DNA of 64,000 bases from Actinobacteria bacterium UBA6100 (GTDB taxonomy: Bacteria > Actinomycetota > Coriobacteriia > Anaerosomatales > Anaerosomataceae): positions 1 through 64,000 of the forward strand of contig DIWS01000018.1 of NCBI GenBank assembly GCA_002423585.1. The letters are read 5' to 3'. A program made the position numbers and the translations under genes. This document shows positions 1 to 7,867 of this stretch, piece after piece; the stretch's first letter is position 1; every line of letters begins with the position of its first letter. The notes beneath the pieces are model-generated. The model ran no database searches. It had not been told where the DNA came from and was given only the letters and a program-made list of their open reading frames with translations.

Positions 1-224
<224 letters not shown>

Positions 225-288
225 CTATTCAACATTTTCCGACTCGCTATACAGCTCTCAGGGTGCGGGATGCACCGTGAGGCCGTAT

Positions 289-315
289 TTGACAGCAGAA
301 GAGTGCGTATACACT
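289..315 (+). promoter_or_regulatory. possible internal promoter in the 23S-5S spacer
   Basis: A perfect TTGACA lies at 289-294 and TACACT at 310-315, separated by 15 bp, shorter than the usual 17. It could give extra transcription of 5S, but within a processed rRNA spacer it may be coincidental. Confidence 0.25.
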
Positions 316-337
316 CGACTGGCGGAAGCCGTCGGAT

Positions 338-457
338 GTGTTCAGTGGCTATTGCGGAGGGGGTACACCCGATCCCATTCCGAACTCGGCAGTTAAGCCC
401 TCCAGCGCCGATGGTACTGCGGTGTAGTCCGTGGGAGAGTAGGACGTCGCTGAACAC
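338..457 (+). rRNA. rrf: 5S ribosomal RNA
   Basis: A region of about 120 bases carries the 5S signature CCCATTCCGAACTCGG near 373-388 and terminal complementary arms GTGTTCAGTGGC and GTCGCTGAACAC. The closing stem continues outward: bases 325-345 are perfectly complementary to 450-470 (21 bp). This is a likely pre-5S processing stem for RNase M5 or RNase E type maturation. The mature ends given are inferred from usual 5S length. The 23S-5S spacer holds no tRNA. Confidence 0.93.
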
Positions 458-462
458 ATCCG

Positions 463-480
463 ACGGCTTCGCCGTTTCTC
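463..480 (+). terminator. candidate rRNA operon terminator
   Basis: The hairpin ACGGC-TTC-GCCGT (463-475) is followed directly by TTCTC, a short intrinsic-terminator-like tail. Its 5' arm is part of the 3' strand of the long 5S flanking stem (450-470), so the two structures exclude each other. Confidence 0.5.
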
Positions 481-532
481 GGGAGCCGTTTCTTGCCGGT
501 CATCGTGACGGCGTGGAGAACGGCACGCCTTC

Positions 533-541
533 TGCTAGAAT
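533..541 (+). promoter_or_regulatory. extended -10 promoter for the NifU-like gene
   Basis: TGCTAGAAT at 533-541 is an extended -10 element (TG-n-TAGAAT). The same ten-base word CTGCTAGAAT occurs again before tgt at 26931-26940. No convincing -35 is present. The leader of about 90 bases to the GTG start at 638 contains two small GC hairpins (545-562 and 564-581). Confidence 0.5.
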
Positions 542-637
542 GTCGCCCGTGCCCGCACGGGCGGCCCGGGCGTTCCCGGGCGGTCATCAGCATGGACGTT
601 CCGGCGCATGGTCGGGCGTCACGGAAGGAGTCTCCTC

Positions 638-859
638 GTGAAGGAACGCGTACAGGCTGCACTGGATAAGATCCGGCCGGCACTCCAGGCCGATGGTGGC
701 GACGTGGAGCTTGTCGAGGTCACCGATGACGGCGTTGTGAAGGTCGCCCTCCAGGGTGCGTGCCGTGGTTGTCCGATGTCTCAGCTGACCCTCGCGAACG
801 GCGTCGAGCGCGTCCTCAAGCAGGAAGTGCCCGAGGTCTCGCGCGTCGAGGCTGTCTAG
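638..859 (+). CDS. NifU-like C-terminal domain iron-sulfur scaffold protein
   Basis: This 73-residue protein is a stand-alone NifU C-terminal (Nfu) domain, a family that assembles or carries a [4Fe-4S] cluster for delivery to apo-proteins in the cytoplasm. The diagnostic CxxC (GACRGCPMS, about residues 44-52) is present, as is the upstream ALQADGGDVELVEV stretch typical of the fold. The GTG start at 638 is chosen because GGAAGGAG sits 5-10 bases upstream; an in-frame ATG at 608 lacks a ribosome binding site. It is monocistronic, between the rRNA operon and a strong terminator. Nearby [4Fe-4S] clients include the endonuclease III-like enzyme at 5434. Function is assigned by family only. Confidence 0.88.
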   Translation: MKERVQAALDKIRPALQADGGDVELVEVTDDGVVKVALQGACRGCPMSQLTLANGVERVLKQEVPEVSRVEAV

Positions 860-880
860 CTTCTCAACGCTCGATCGACA

Positions 881-906
881 AGCGCCGCCCCGACGGGCGG
901 CGCTTT
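881..906 (+). terminator. intrinsic terminator after the NifU-like gene
   Basis: A perfect 10-bp GC-rich stem (881-890 with 895-904) closes a CGAC tetraloop and is followed by a short T-containing tail. It lies 22 bases after the stop codon. Confidence 0.7.
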
Positions 907-1021
907 CGCGTGCCCGCGTGCGCTCATCCCCGCATCGGCCCCGAACATGGGAGCGTGTGGGCCGCACAGACCCGTGCGCATACCGTTCGTCGGTTGGGTG
1001 GTATGACATGGCGGTTACACG

Positions 1022-1050
1022 TTGCACCCCATATCTAGCGGCAGTATTCT
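1022..1050 (+). promoter_or_regulatory. nrdJ promoter
   Basis: TTGCAC (1022-1027), a 17-bp spacer and TATTCT (1045-1050) form a well-spaced sigma-70 type promoter upstream of nrdJ. One NrdR-box match lies over the -35/spacer and a second just after the -10, so a bound repressor would block polymerase. Confidence 0.6.
1026..1041 (+). promoter_or_regulatory. NrdR box 1
   Basis: Bases 1026-1041 match the NrdR consensus acaCwAtATaTwGtgt at about 11 of 16 positions, including the central ATAT and TAG. It overlaps the -35 element and spacer of the nrdJ promoter. Confidence 0.6.
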
Positions 1051-1056
1051 TTGGAA

Positions 1057-1072
1057 GCGCAACATCTTGTGT
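1057..1072 (+). promoter_or_regulatory. NrdR box 2
   Basis: Bases 1057-1072 match the NrdR consensus at about 12 of 16 positions, including TTGTGT at the end. The offset from box 1 is exactly 31 bp, the in-phase spacing known for tandem NrdR boxes. It sits at the expected transcription start. Confidence 0.6.
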
Positions 1073-1134
1073 CACCGATGGCCCGAGGGGGCGTGGTGAC
1101 TGACCAGGTTCACATGCCGCGAGGAGGAGCCATC

Positions 1135-3411
1135 ATGCCCGAGCAGGACACCGCGATCTATCCCCGGACCATCGATGAGACGCTGTCGCCGAACAGCATC
1201 AAGGTCCTGGAGAAGCGGTATCTCAAGAAGGATGACGATGGCAATCCGGTAGAGCGACCCTCGGACATGTTCGTGCGTGTTGCGGAGAACATCGCCTCGG
1301 CGGAACTGAAGTTCGGTGCCACGCCCGAGCGTGTGGGCGAAGTCGCACACGACTTCTACGAGCTGATGACCTCCCTGGACTTCCTGCCGAACTCCCCCAC
1401 ACTCATGAACGCGGGCCGCGAACTGCAGCAGCTCTCCGCGTGCTTCGTGCTACCGGTCGCGGATTCGATGGACTCCATCTTCGGCGCGGTGCGTGACACT
1501 GCGATCATCCACAAGTCGGGCGGCGGCACCGGCTTTTCGTTCTCGCGCCTGCGCCCCGCGGGGGACCAGGTGCGCTCCACGCAGGGCGTGAGCAGTGGGC
1601 CGATCTCGTTCATGCGCGTTTTCAATCAGGCCACCGAGGCGGTCAAGCAGGGCGGCACGCGCCGGGGCGCGAACATGGGCGTCCTGCGCGTGGACCATCC
1701 GGACATCATCGACTTCATCAAGTGCAAGCTCGATGGCGACTTCCAGAACTTCAACATATCCGTCGCGCTGACGGAGGACTTCATGAATGCGGTCGCGGCA
1801 GGCTCGCAGTATGACCTGCGTAACCCGCGCGATGGGGAGCCGGCCGGTCAGCTGGATGCCCGTGAGGTGTACGAGCTCATCGTCGAGATGGCATGGGCCT
1901 CCGGCGACCCCGGCATCATCTTCATCGACCGGATGAATCGCGACAATCCGACCCCTGCGCTCGGCGAGATCGAGTCCACCAACCCGTGCGGCGAGCAACC
2001 TCTGCTTCCGTATGAGGCCTGCAATCTCGGTTCGGTGAACCTTTCCAGATTCGTGCGCTACTCCGAGACCGGGCCCGACCTCGACTGGGACCGCCTGGCT
2101 GATGTGGTGCACCGTGGCGTACGCTTCCTCGATGACGTCATCGAGGTCAACGAATACCCGCTGCCGAAGATCGCGGAGCTCGTGCAGGGCAATCGCAAGA
2201 TCGGCTTGGGCGTCATGGGGTGGGCGGACATGCTCATCATGATGGGCATCCCGTACAGCTCGGACGAGGCCATCGCGTTGGGCGAGAAGGTCATGGGCTT
2301 CATCCAGGCCGAGTCGCGCCAGGCGTCGATGAGGCTGGCCGAAGAGCGGGGCGTGTTCCCGAACTTCGAGGGCTCGATCTACGACACGTCCGATGGCGTC
2401 CGACTGCGCAATGCCACGGTCACGACGATCGCACCCACCGGTACCCTCTCTATCATCGCCAACTGCTCCTCGGGCATCGAGCCGTTGTTCGCGGTCTCAT
2501 ACATCCGCACGGTCATGGACAACGACCGTCTGATCGAGGTGAACCCGCTCTTCGAGGACCTGGCGGTCAAGCAGGGCTTCTACAGTCGCGAGCTCATGGC
2601 GCTGATCGCCGAGCACGGCTCGGTCGCCGGTGTGGAGGGCGTTCCCGTCGACGTGCAGAGCGTGTTCGTGACCGCCCATGAGGTGGCCCCGGAGTGGCAC
2701 GTACGCATGCAGGCGGCGTTCCAGAAGTCGACCGACAACGCGGTCTCCAAGACCGTCAACTTCGGCAACGAGGCCACGATCGAGGACGTGCGTCACGTCT
2801 ACGACCTCGCCCATGAACTTGGCGTCAAGGGCGTCACGATCTATCGCGACGGCAGCAAGGAGAACCAGGTCCTGTCGACCGGCAAGACAACGAGGTCGGG
2901 TGGGGCTGCGGAGCTGGCCCGCCACGGTGAGATCGAGCCCCGCCCGCGTCCGTCGGTGACCATGGGCCGGACGGAGAAGATCCAGACCGGTTGCGGCAAC
3001 CTGTACGTGACGATCAACTCCGACGAACAGGGTCTGTGTGAGGTGTTCACCCAGATGGGCAAGTCGGGCGGCTGTGCTGCGAGCCAGTCCGAGGCGCTCT
3101 CCCGGATGATCTCGGTGTCGCTGCGCGCGGGCGTCGATCCGCAGGCGATCCTGAAGCACCTTCGCGGGATCCGGTGCCCGAGCCCGGCGTGGGCCCAGGG
3201 CGGCAAGGTGCTTTCGTGCGCGGATGCGGTGGGTATCGCGATGGAGCACTACCTGGAGTGGATGGAGACGGGCACAGCCTCCACGATGGTCTCCAAGAAC
3301 ACCGATGAACTGGTGAACCTGGCGGGCGCATGCCCCGAGTGTGGTGGCGCTCTGGAGCACGAGAGCGGCTGTGCTGTGTGCCGTGCGTGCGGCTTCAGCA
3401 AGTGCGCATAG
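1135..3411 (+). CDS. nrdJ: vitamin B12-dependent (class II) ribonucleoside-diphosphate reductase
   Basis: This 758-residue enzyme reduces ribonucleotides to deoxyribonucleotides using adenosylcobalamin to make its radical, so it works with or without oxygen. Visible family marks are NSPTLMNAGR then ACFVLP with the substrate-site Cys near residue 103, GGGTGFSFSRLRP, and the NPCGEQ catalytic motif (Asn-Cys-Glu, Cys about 285) followed by CNLGSVNL. A Cys-rich C-terminal tail (CPEC at about 734, then CAVCRACGFSKC) resembles the redox or zinc tail of NrdJ. Length is normal. The ATG at 1135 follows GAGGAGGAG; a TTG at 1051 in frame is rejected because it lies inside the promoter. It forms an operon with dcd nine bases downstream, and paired NrdR-box matches suggest dATP/ATP-responsive repression. 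Confidence 0.95.
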   Translation: MPEQDTAIYPRTIDETLSPNSIKVLEKRYLKKDDDGNPVERPSDMFVRVAENIASAELKFGATPERVGEVAHDFYELMTSLDFLPNSPTLMNAGRELQQLSACFVLPVADSMDSIFGAVRDTAIIHKSGGGTGFSFSRLRPAGDQVRSTQGVSSGPISFMRVFNQATEAVKQGGTRRGANMGVLRVDHPDIIDFIKCKLDGDFQNFNISVALTEDFMNAVAAGSQYDLRNPRDGEPAGQLDAREVYELIVEMAWASGDPGIIFIDRMNRDNPTPALGEIESTNPCGEQPLLPYEACNLGSVNLSRFVRYSETGPDLDWDRLADVVHRGVRFLDDVIEVNEYPLPKIAELVQGNRKIGLGVMGWADMLIMMGIPYSSDEAIALGEKVMGFIQAESRQASMRLAEERGVFPNFEGSIYDTSDGVRLRNATVTTIAPTGTLSIIANCSSGIEPLFAVSYIRTVMDNDRLIEVNPLFEDLAVKQGFYSRELMALIAEHGSVAGVEGVPVDVQSVFVTAHEVAPEWHVRMQAAFQKSTDNAVSKTVNFGNEATIEDVRHVYDLAHELGVKGVTIYRDGSKENQVLSTGKTTRSGGAAELARHGEIEPRPRPSVTMGRTEKIQTGCGNLYVTINSDEQGLCEVFTQMGKSGGCAASQSEALSRMISVSLRAGVDPQAILKHLRGIRCPSPAWAQGGKVLSCADAVGIAMEHYLEWMETGTASTMVSKNTDELVNLAGACPECGGALEHESGCAVCRACGFSKCA

Positions 3412-3420
3412 GCTCCTGAC

Positions 3421-3984
3421 ATGGTGCTCTCGGATCGTTCGATAACCGAGGAGATGGCCGCCGGGAGGATCATCGTCGATCCGTGCGACCCGGTGGACAT
3501 CCAGCCATCCAGCATCGACCTTCACCTCGGGTCCCGGTTCCAGGTGTTCCGGAACTCCCGCTATCCGTACATCGACCCCACGGTCGAGCAGCGGGGTCTG
3601 ATGGACATGGTCGAGGCCTCGGCTGGAGAACCCTTCGTGCTGCATCCGGGCGAGTTCGCCCTCGGCGCCACGACCGAGCGCGTCGCTCTCCCGCGGGACA
3701 TCGTCGCCCGCCTCGAGGGGAAGTCCTCGCTCGGCAGGCTCGGACTGCTGATCCACTCGACTGCGGGCTACATCGACCCGGGTTGGGATGGCACGCTCAC
3801 GCTCGAGCTCTCCAACGTCGCGAATCTGCCGATCGTGCTCACTCCGGGCATGGCCATCGGGCAGATATCGTTCATGCGGATGACGACGCCCGTGGATCGC
3901 CCGTACGGGTCGCCGGGTCTGGGCAGCCGGTATCAGGGCCAGGTGGAGCCGACGCCGAGCCGTTCGTACCGCAAGGGGCGCTAG
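3421..3984 (+). CDS. dcd: dCTP deaminase, probably bifunctional dCTP deaminase/dUTPase
   Basis: The 187-residue protein belongs to the trimeric dCTP deaminase/dUTPase family, which converts dCTP towards dUMP for thymidylate synthesis. The core signature GKSSLGRLGLLIHSTAGYID followed by PGWDG is present around residues 100-124. The HSTAG wording resembles the mycobacterial and archaeal bifunctional enzymes that deaminate and hydrolyse in one step, unlike the E. coli monofunctional type; this is inference from motif wording. It is co-transcribed with nrdJ, placing deoxynucleotide reduction and dUMP supply together. Its TAG stop shares the palindrome CTAG (3981-3984) with the stop codon of the convergent next gene. 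Confidence 0.9.
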   Translation: MVLSDRSITEEMAAGRIIVDPCDPVDIQPSSIDLHLGSRFQVFRNSRYPYIDPTVEQRGLMDMVEASAGEPFVLHPGEFALGATTERVALPRDIVARLEGKSSLGRLGLLIHSTAGYIDPGWDGTLTLELSNVANLPIVLTPGMAIGQISFMRMTTPVDRPYGSPGLGSRYQGQVEPTPSRSYRKGR

Positions 3985-5063
3985 AGCCCCTGGGTCACGC
4001 GGCTGATGATCGGAGCGGGCACGAATCCCGCGAGGTACTTGCCGGCGCGCGACTCCATGAATGGCAGCCAACGGAACCGGCGCCTGATATCGGCGCGGAT
4101 CGGTCCGGTGAGCTCGAGATACCGGTCGAGCGCTGCAGCGGGATCGCCCGCCGCCGCGAGTCCTGCGTCGCGGCCGGTGCGCAGGGCGTAGGAGATCCCC
4201 TCGCCAGAAGACGGAGACATGAAGCCGCCCGCCTCGCCTGCCAGCAGCACGCGGCCGTGTCCTGGCAGCATGTCGTCTGGTGAGCGCAGGTACAGTGCTG
4301 CCGCCGACTCCCGGTGGACCTTCTCGCCGAGTTGGGGGATCCGCTCGCGAAGCAGGGAGACCACACGGTCCTGCTTCTCCCACGGCCGCTTGGTGTGCGG
4401 GTAGAACACCGAGCCGATGAGCGCCACATCACCCTTCGGCACGACATAGGCGTAGCCGAACTCGTCCCCGATACCACGCATGTAGATGCAGTCGAAGTAC
4501 GGCTCGATCGGCGATGAGATCGTCACGAAGTCCTGAAGGGTGACGTAGCTGGCCGAGTCACGGATGTCCAGGGTCCGCCTCACCTGGGAACGTGCGCCGT
4601 CGCAACCGATGAGCAGATCCGCGGTGATCTCCGCAGGGTTGCCATCAAAGTCGATCGACGCGGTCACCCGTTCATCGTCCTGGACGAAGCCGGTGAGTGA
4701 GGCCTTGGCCACCACCTCCACGTTGGCAGGAAGCAGCCCGAGCATCCACTCGTCGAAGCCCGCCCGGCTGACGTTCAGGAACTCGAGCGTGGTGACCTTG
4801 CGGATACCACGGTCCCAATCGTGGTACCGGAAGTTGACCGTCCTGGGCATGCTGATGATGCTCTCGGGAACCTCGCCGTACGGGCGAAGGGTTTCGAGGG
4901 ACAGGTGGTGCAGCATCCCGCCGCAACTCTTATCGCGGGGAAGGGAGCTGGCGTCGACGATCAGTACGGAGCCTCGCTCGGCAGCATGCAGTGCGGCGAG
5001 CACGCCGGCCGGACCGGAGCCGACGACGATGGTGGCGTAGTGTTCGTTCTCAGGCAGCGTCAT
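3981..5063 (-). CDS. geranylgeranyl reductase-family FAD-dependent oxidoreductase
   Basis: This 360-residue flavoprotein has an N-terminal dinucleotide-binding motif GSGPAG (residues 15-20), a KSCGGML segment near 52, the central GCDGARSQVRR motif and the late FAD motif LLAGEAGGFMSPSSGEGI. That order is typical of the geranylgeranyl reductase family, whose members saturate isoprenoid chains of lipids or quinones. A role on the menaquinone side chain is plausible in an anaerobic actinobacterium but unproven. The ATG at 5063 has GGTGAGG just upstream; longer in-frame versions run into the divergent gene's leader and are rejected. The gene is alone on its strand. Confidence 0.82.
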   Translation of the reverse strand: MTLPENEHYATIVVGSGPAGVLAALHAAERGSVLIVDASSLPRDKSCGGMLHHLSLETLRPYGEVPESIISMPRTVNFRYHDWDRGIRKVTTLEFLNVSRAGFDEWMLGLLPANVEVVAKASLTGFVQDDERVTASIDFDGNPAEITADLLIGCDGARSQVRRTLDIRDSASYVTLQDFVTISSPIEPYFDCIYMRGIGDEFGYAYVVPKGDVALIGSVFYPHTKRPWEKQDRVVSLLRERIPQLGEKVHRESAAALYLRSPDDMLPGHGRVLLAGEAGGFMSPSSGEGISYALRTGRDAGLAAAGDPAAALDRYLELTGPIRADIRRRFRWLPFMESRAGKYLAGFVPAPIISRVTQGL

Positions 5064-5152
5064 ATCCTCACCTTCACGTGCGGGGTGGCGGTTCCTGGCG
5101 CATCTCACTACTCGCGGCCGGGCGGCGGCTTCGCGCGGGTGCGCTGTGCGGA

Positions 5153-5158
5153 TACAAT
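5153..5158 (+). promoter_or_regulatory. -10 box for the Cys-rich gene at 5198
   Basis: TACAAT at 5153-5158 lies about 40 bases before the ATG at 5198 in the divergent intergenic region. No clear -35 was identified. Confidence 0.4.
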
Positions 5159-5197
5159 AGCAGCCTGCGCGCGTAGGCGACAGTGAGGAGATCGCAC

Positions 5198-5434
5198 ATG
5201 GCATGCTGGTCGATCCGGGGGTGCGATGATGAGATGCGGGCGGACTGCCCGCATGCGATCGACCCGACCGAGCAGTGTCCGCTCGGTTGCCATTATGCGG
5301 CGTGCGATCGGCCCACCCACCGGGTGACGGGCGATCCCGCGCTCATCTTCGACCCCACCATCGACTTCAGTGCTGCGGCGAAGGAGATATGCACGCGTTG
5401 TGCGTTCTTCCTGACGAACGGGCCGCGACGCTGA
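5198..5434 (+). CDS. small cysteine-rich protein of unknown function
   Basis: This 78-residue protein has eight cysteines, arranged as a cluster in the first 40 residues (including CPLGC and YAAC) and a late CTRC pair near residues 68-71. It could bind zinc or an iron-sulfur cluster. I do not recognise the family. The ATG at 5198 has GTGAGGAG upstream and a TACAAT -10 box 40 bases away. Its TGA overlaps the ATG of the downstream endonuclease III-like gene (TGATG), so the two are probably translationally coupled and may act together in DNA repair or cluster chemistry; that link is inference. Confidence 0.7.
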   Translation: MACWSIRGCDDEMRADCPHAIDPTEQCPLGCHYAACDRPTHRVTGDPALIFDPTIDFSAAAKEICTRCAFFLTNGPRR

Positions 5435-6255
5435 TGGGCCCGGCGGCCCCGAGGGTCGCCCGGCTGCTGCTCGACTTCGGCGAGGAGCTGGCCTCATCCG
5501 GCGCCGCACAGGCTGGCGGAGCGTTCACCGACCTGCCCGAGGCTGACGCGTTGATCAAACGGTCGCCCGAGGCGTTCCTGACAGGCGTGCTGTTCACGCA
5601 GGGCATCTCCGCCGAGCGAGCCTGGGCCGGGCCATATCTCCTGTCGCAGCGGCTCGGGCACTTCGAACTTGAGCGCATCGCCCACGAGGAGCCTTTGGTG
5701 GCAGCCGCGTTGGCGTCGCCGCCCGCGCTTCACCGCTTCGTGCATACGCTCCCGCGGTGGATCTGTTCGGCGGCGCGGCGGGTGACGGATGAATACGGCG
5801 GCGCGGCGGCGTGTATCTGGGAGCCGGGCTCACATGTGCTCGAGATCACCCGGCGGCTGAACGCGTTCGACGGAATCGGGGAGAAGAAGGCCGCGATGGC
5901 CGTGGAGATCCTCAGGCGGCACTTCGGCGTTCCCATGATGGGTGCCGAGTGCGGCTCGGTGGCTTACGACGTCCATGTCCGGCGCGTGTTCTTGCGCACG
6001 GGGCTCACCGATGTGGACACCCCGGAGGCCATACGTGAAGCTGCTCGACGTGTCTGTCCGGAGGCCCCGGGTACGCTCGATCTGGCCGCGTGGCTCGTGG
6101 GGCGCGACTGGTGTCGGCCGCGGGACCCGCGATGCGACGCGTGCAGGCTCGCACCCGCGTGTGCCCGCCTGACCGGGCGCGATGTTGAAGGCGTCGGTGT
6201 GCGGCGTGCTCAGTCGAGCGAGCGGAGCAGCAGTCCCGAGAGCAGCTTGGGATAG
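5434..6255 (+). CDS. endonuclease III-like HhH-GPD DNA glycosylase with [4Fe-4S] cluster
   Basis: The 273-residue protein carries a helix-hairpin-helix segment (FDGIGEKKAAMAVEIL), the following Asp motif YDVHVRRVFLRTG expected to hold the catalytic Asp, and a C-terminal cluster loop with Cys spacing C-x6-C-x2-C-x5-C (WCRPRDPRCDACRLAPAC). These are the marks of endonuclease III/MutY relatives. A Lys in GEKKA may give lyase activity. Substrate preference cannot be told from sequence. The ATG at 5434 overlaps the upstream stop as TGATG. The 3' end overlaps the convergent DUF1015 gene by 46 bases, so the last residues (Ser-rich tail) are probably unconstrained. Confidence 0.82.
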   Translation: MGPAAPRVARLLLDFGEELASSGAAQAGGAFTDLPEADALIKRSPEAFLTGVLFTQGISAERAWAGPYLLSQRLGHFELERIAHEEPLVAAALASPPALHRFVHTLPRWICSAARRVTDEYGGAAACIWEPGSHVLEITRRLNAFDGIGEKKAAMAVEILRRHFGVPMMGAECGSVAYDVHVRRVFLRTGLTDVDTPEAIREAARRVCPEAPGTLDLAAWLVGRDWCRPRDPRCDACRLAPACARLTGRDVEGVGVRRAQSSERSSSPESSLG

Positions 6256-7502
6256 AAGTACGTCGACTTCTGCGGCATCGTCTCACCGGACAGTGCGACC
6301 GCGCGGAGCTGGTCCATCCGCGTGGGTCCCACGAGGAACGCCGCATCCGCGTCTGTGACCTTGAGGGCTTCGTTCGCGTCCTTCGCGAAGGAGAGCCGGT
6401 CCAGCGTGGTCGGATCGTCAGCATCGATGCCGAAGAGCGGCTTCAGGACGAGCTCCTGCAGCACGGTGACGTCGAGACGCTTCCAGTGGTCCGAGTGAGC
6501 GCCGGCGATGGCCTCGGCCGCATCGATGCCCTCGCGGAGTGTGGCCGTCTTCGTCGTGCCGTCCGCGGTGCGGACCACGAAGGTGGTGCGTATCGCCTCG
6601 TCGACGCCGGCCGACGGCGAGCCGACGGGCGCTGTCAGCTCGAAGTGCCGCTCCATGGCTGCCCAGAAGGATGCGGCGTCGAAGGAGCCTGAGGAGCGGG
6701 CGAGCCGGTGGGTGGGGAGCACCAGGAGCTCGGGGTCGTCCATGTTCACGAGCGTCATCATCACGAAGTCGTACGCGGGGTCGACGGGCGTGAGCCCGGC
6801 CGCGGCGTCTGCCGCCCGCCGCTCATCGCGGTACGCCAGCGCGGTCGTGTAGCGATGGTGCCCGTCGGCGATGAACACCGGGCGGTCACCGATGATCCCC
6901 GCGACGGTCTCGATCGTCGCGGTATCGCGGATCGCCCACACCTTGCTGAGCACGCCTTCGGCATCGGTCGCCGTGAACATCGGATCCGCGGCGATATGCG
7001 CATCGAAGATGCCGTCGGTCTCGCCTGCGGGGTCGGAATACAGGCCGAACACCTGGCTGAGATTCGCGGCTGTGGAGCGGGTGAGATCCAGGCGGTCGGA
7101 GAGCGCTTTGGCGAGCGTGCGCTCGTGGGGCAGGACAACGCCATCAGAGAACGGGTGGAGCCTGACTGCGGCTACGAACCCGCGGCGCCGGATGTGCCGG
7201 CCCTCGTACTCCCATGACTGCTCGACGATGTAGACCGCTGTTGAGTCGTCCTCCACGAGGATGTTCCCGGCATGCCAGGCGTTCCAGGTCGCGCGGCCGT
7301 TCTCGTAGCGGTTCCCGGGGACCGTGGGATCGAGCGGCCCGTCCGGCAGCTCAAGCGCGACGACGTTATGCGGCTCTACGGAGAGCAGCTCGGCGCGTCG
7401 TTCAGGGGTGACCACGTCGTAGGGCGGCGCGGTGAGTGTGCTGAGGTCGGCGCCAGGCTCGTGGCGGTAGACATGGGCGCGGAACGGGTGAACGAGCGGC
7501 AT
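6210..7502 (-). CDS. DUF1015 family protein
   Basis: This 430-residue cytoplasmic protein matches the conserved DUF1015 family: an opening PFRAHVYRHEPGADLSTLTAPPYDVV segment (about residues 5-30), a central FIADGHHRYTTALAYRDE motif, and a closing PKSTYFYPKLLSGLLLRSLD. The family is widespread in anaerobes and archaea but its reaction is not settled, so no function is given. The ATG at 7502 follows GGGGAGG; upstream in-frame starts fall in the azlD gene. It is transcribed with azlCD upstream on the same strand, separated by 38 bases. Confidence 0.85.
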   Translation of the reverse strand: MPLVHPFRAHVYRHEPGADLSTLTAPPYDVVTPERRAELLSVEPHNVVALELPDGPLDPTVPGNRYENGRATWNAWHAGNILVEDDSTAVYIVEQSWEYEGRHIRRRGFVAAVRLHPFSDGVVLPHERTLAKALSDRLDLTRSTAANLSQVFGLYSDPAGETDGIFDAHIAADPMFTATDAEGVLSKVWAIRDTATIETVAGIIGDRPVFIADGHHRYTTALAYRDERRAADAAAGLTPVDPAYDFVMMTLVNMDDPELLVLPTHRLARSSGSFDAASFWAAMERHFELTAPVGSPSAGVDEAIRTTFVVRTADGTTKTATLREGIDAAEAIAGAHSDHWKRLDVTVLQELVLKPLFGIDADDPTTLDRLSFAKDANEALKVTDADAAFLVGPTRMDQLRAVALSGETMPQKSTYFYPKLLSGLLLRSLD

Positions 7503-7540
7503 GGGGCCTCCCCAAAGGCGTGTGGACTCACGCAGGGAGT

Positions 7541-7867
7541 TTAGCCGAGCACCGCCCGGAGCGCCAGGAACAGGATGACACCGGTGACCGTGGCCCCGAT
7601 GAAACTCCTGAAGCGCCAGTAGAACGCTCCTGTACCTATGGCCGCCCACAGGTACGGATCGGCCACCGAGACCATCCAGTCGCCGTCCGGTCGCAGCACG
7701 CCACCCGCTACGAGTGTGGCCATCGCCGAGACCGGGATGAACGAAAGCCAACGGCGGGCCCACTCGGGAAGCTCCTTGCGGGAGAGGATCGCCAGTGATG
7801 GGAAGCGGATGGCGAAGTTGGCGACCGCCATGCCGGCGATGACCGCCCAGATGGCCCCGGTCGTCAT
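7541..7867 (-). CDS. azlD: AzlD family branched-chain amino acid export subunit
   Basis: The 108-residue protein is a small four-helix membrane protein of the AzlD family, the partner of AzlC in exporting branched-chain amino acids or analogues. The features are the opening IWAVIAGMAVANFAIRFPS, a central ARRWLSFIPVSAMATLVAGGV and a terminal hydrophobic helix. The ATG start overlaps the azlC stop by four bases (ATGA, 7864-7867), which sets the start and implies coupled translation. Confidence 0.88.
   Translation of the reverse strand: MTTGAIWAVIAGMAVANFAIRFPSLAILSRKELPEWARRWLSFIPVSAMATLVAGGVLRPDGDWMVSVADPYLWAAIGTGAFYWRFRSFIGATVTGVILFLALRAVLG

Noticed and set aside
545..581. Two GC hairpins before the NifU-like gene as a riboswitch
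   Set aside because: They do not match any riboswitch core that I can recognise and may simply be leader structure.
1051..1134. Upstream TTG extension of nrdJ
   Set aside because: It falls inside the promoter and second NrdR box, lacks a ribosome binding site and extends beyond the family N-terminus.
860..1134. Cobalamin riboswitch upstream of nrdJ
   Set aside because: No B12-box (GCCACTG-like) or aptamer core was seen; the NrdR-box arrangement explains the region better.
2497..4383. Long open frame on the minus strand
   Set aside because: It lies antisense to nrdJ and dcd, both of which are clear conserved genes, and has the Arg/His/Pro-rich composition of high-GC shadow frames.
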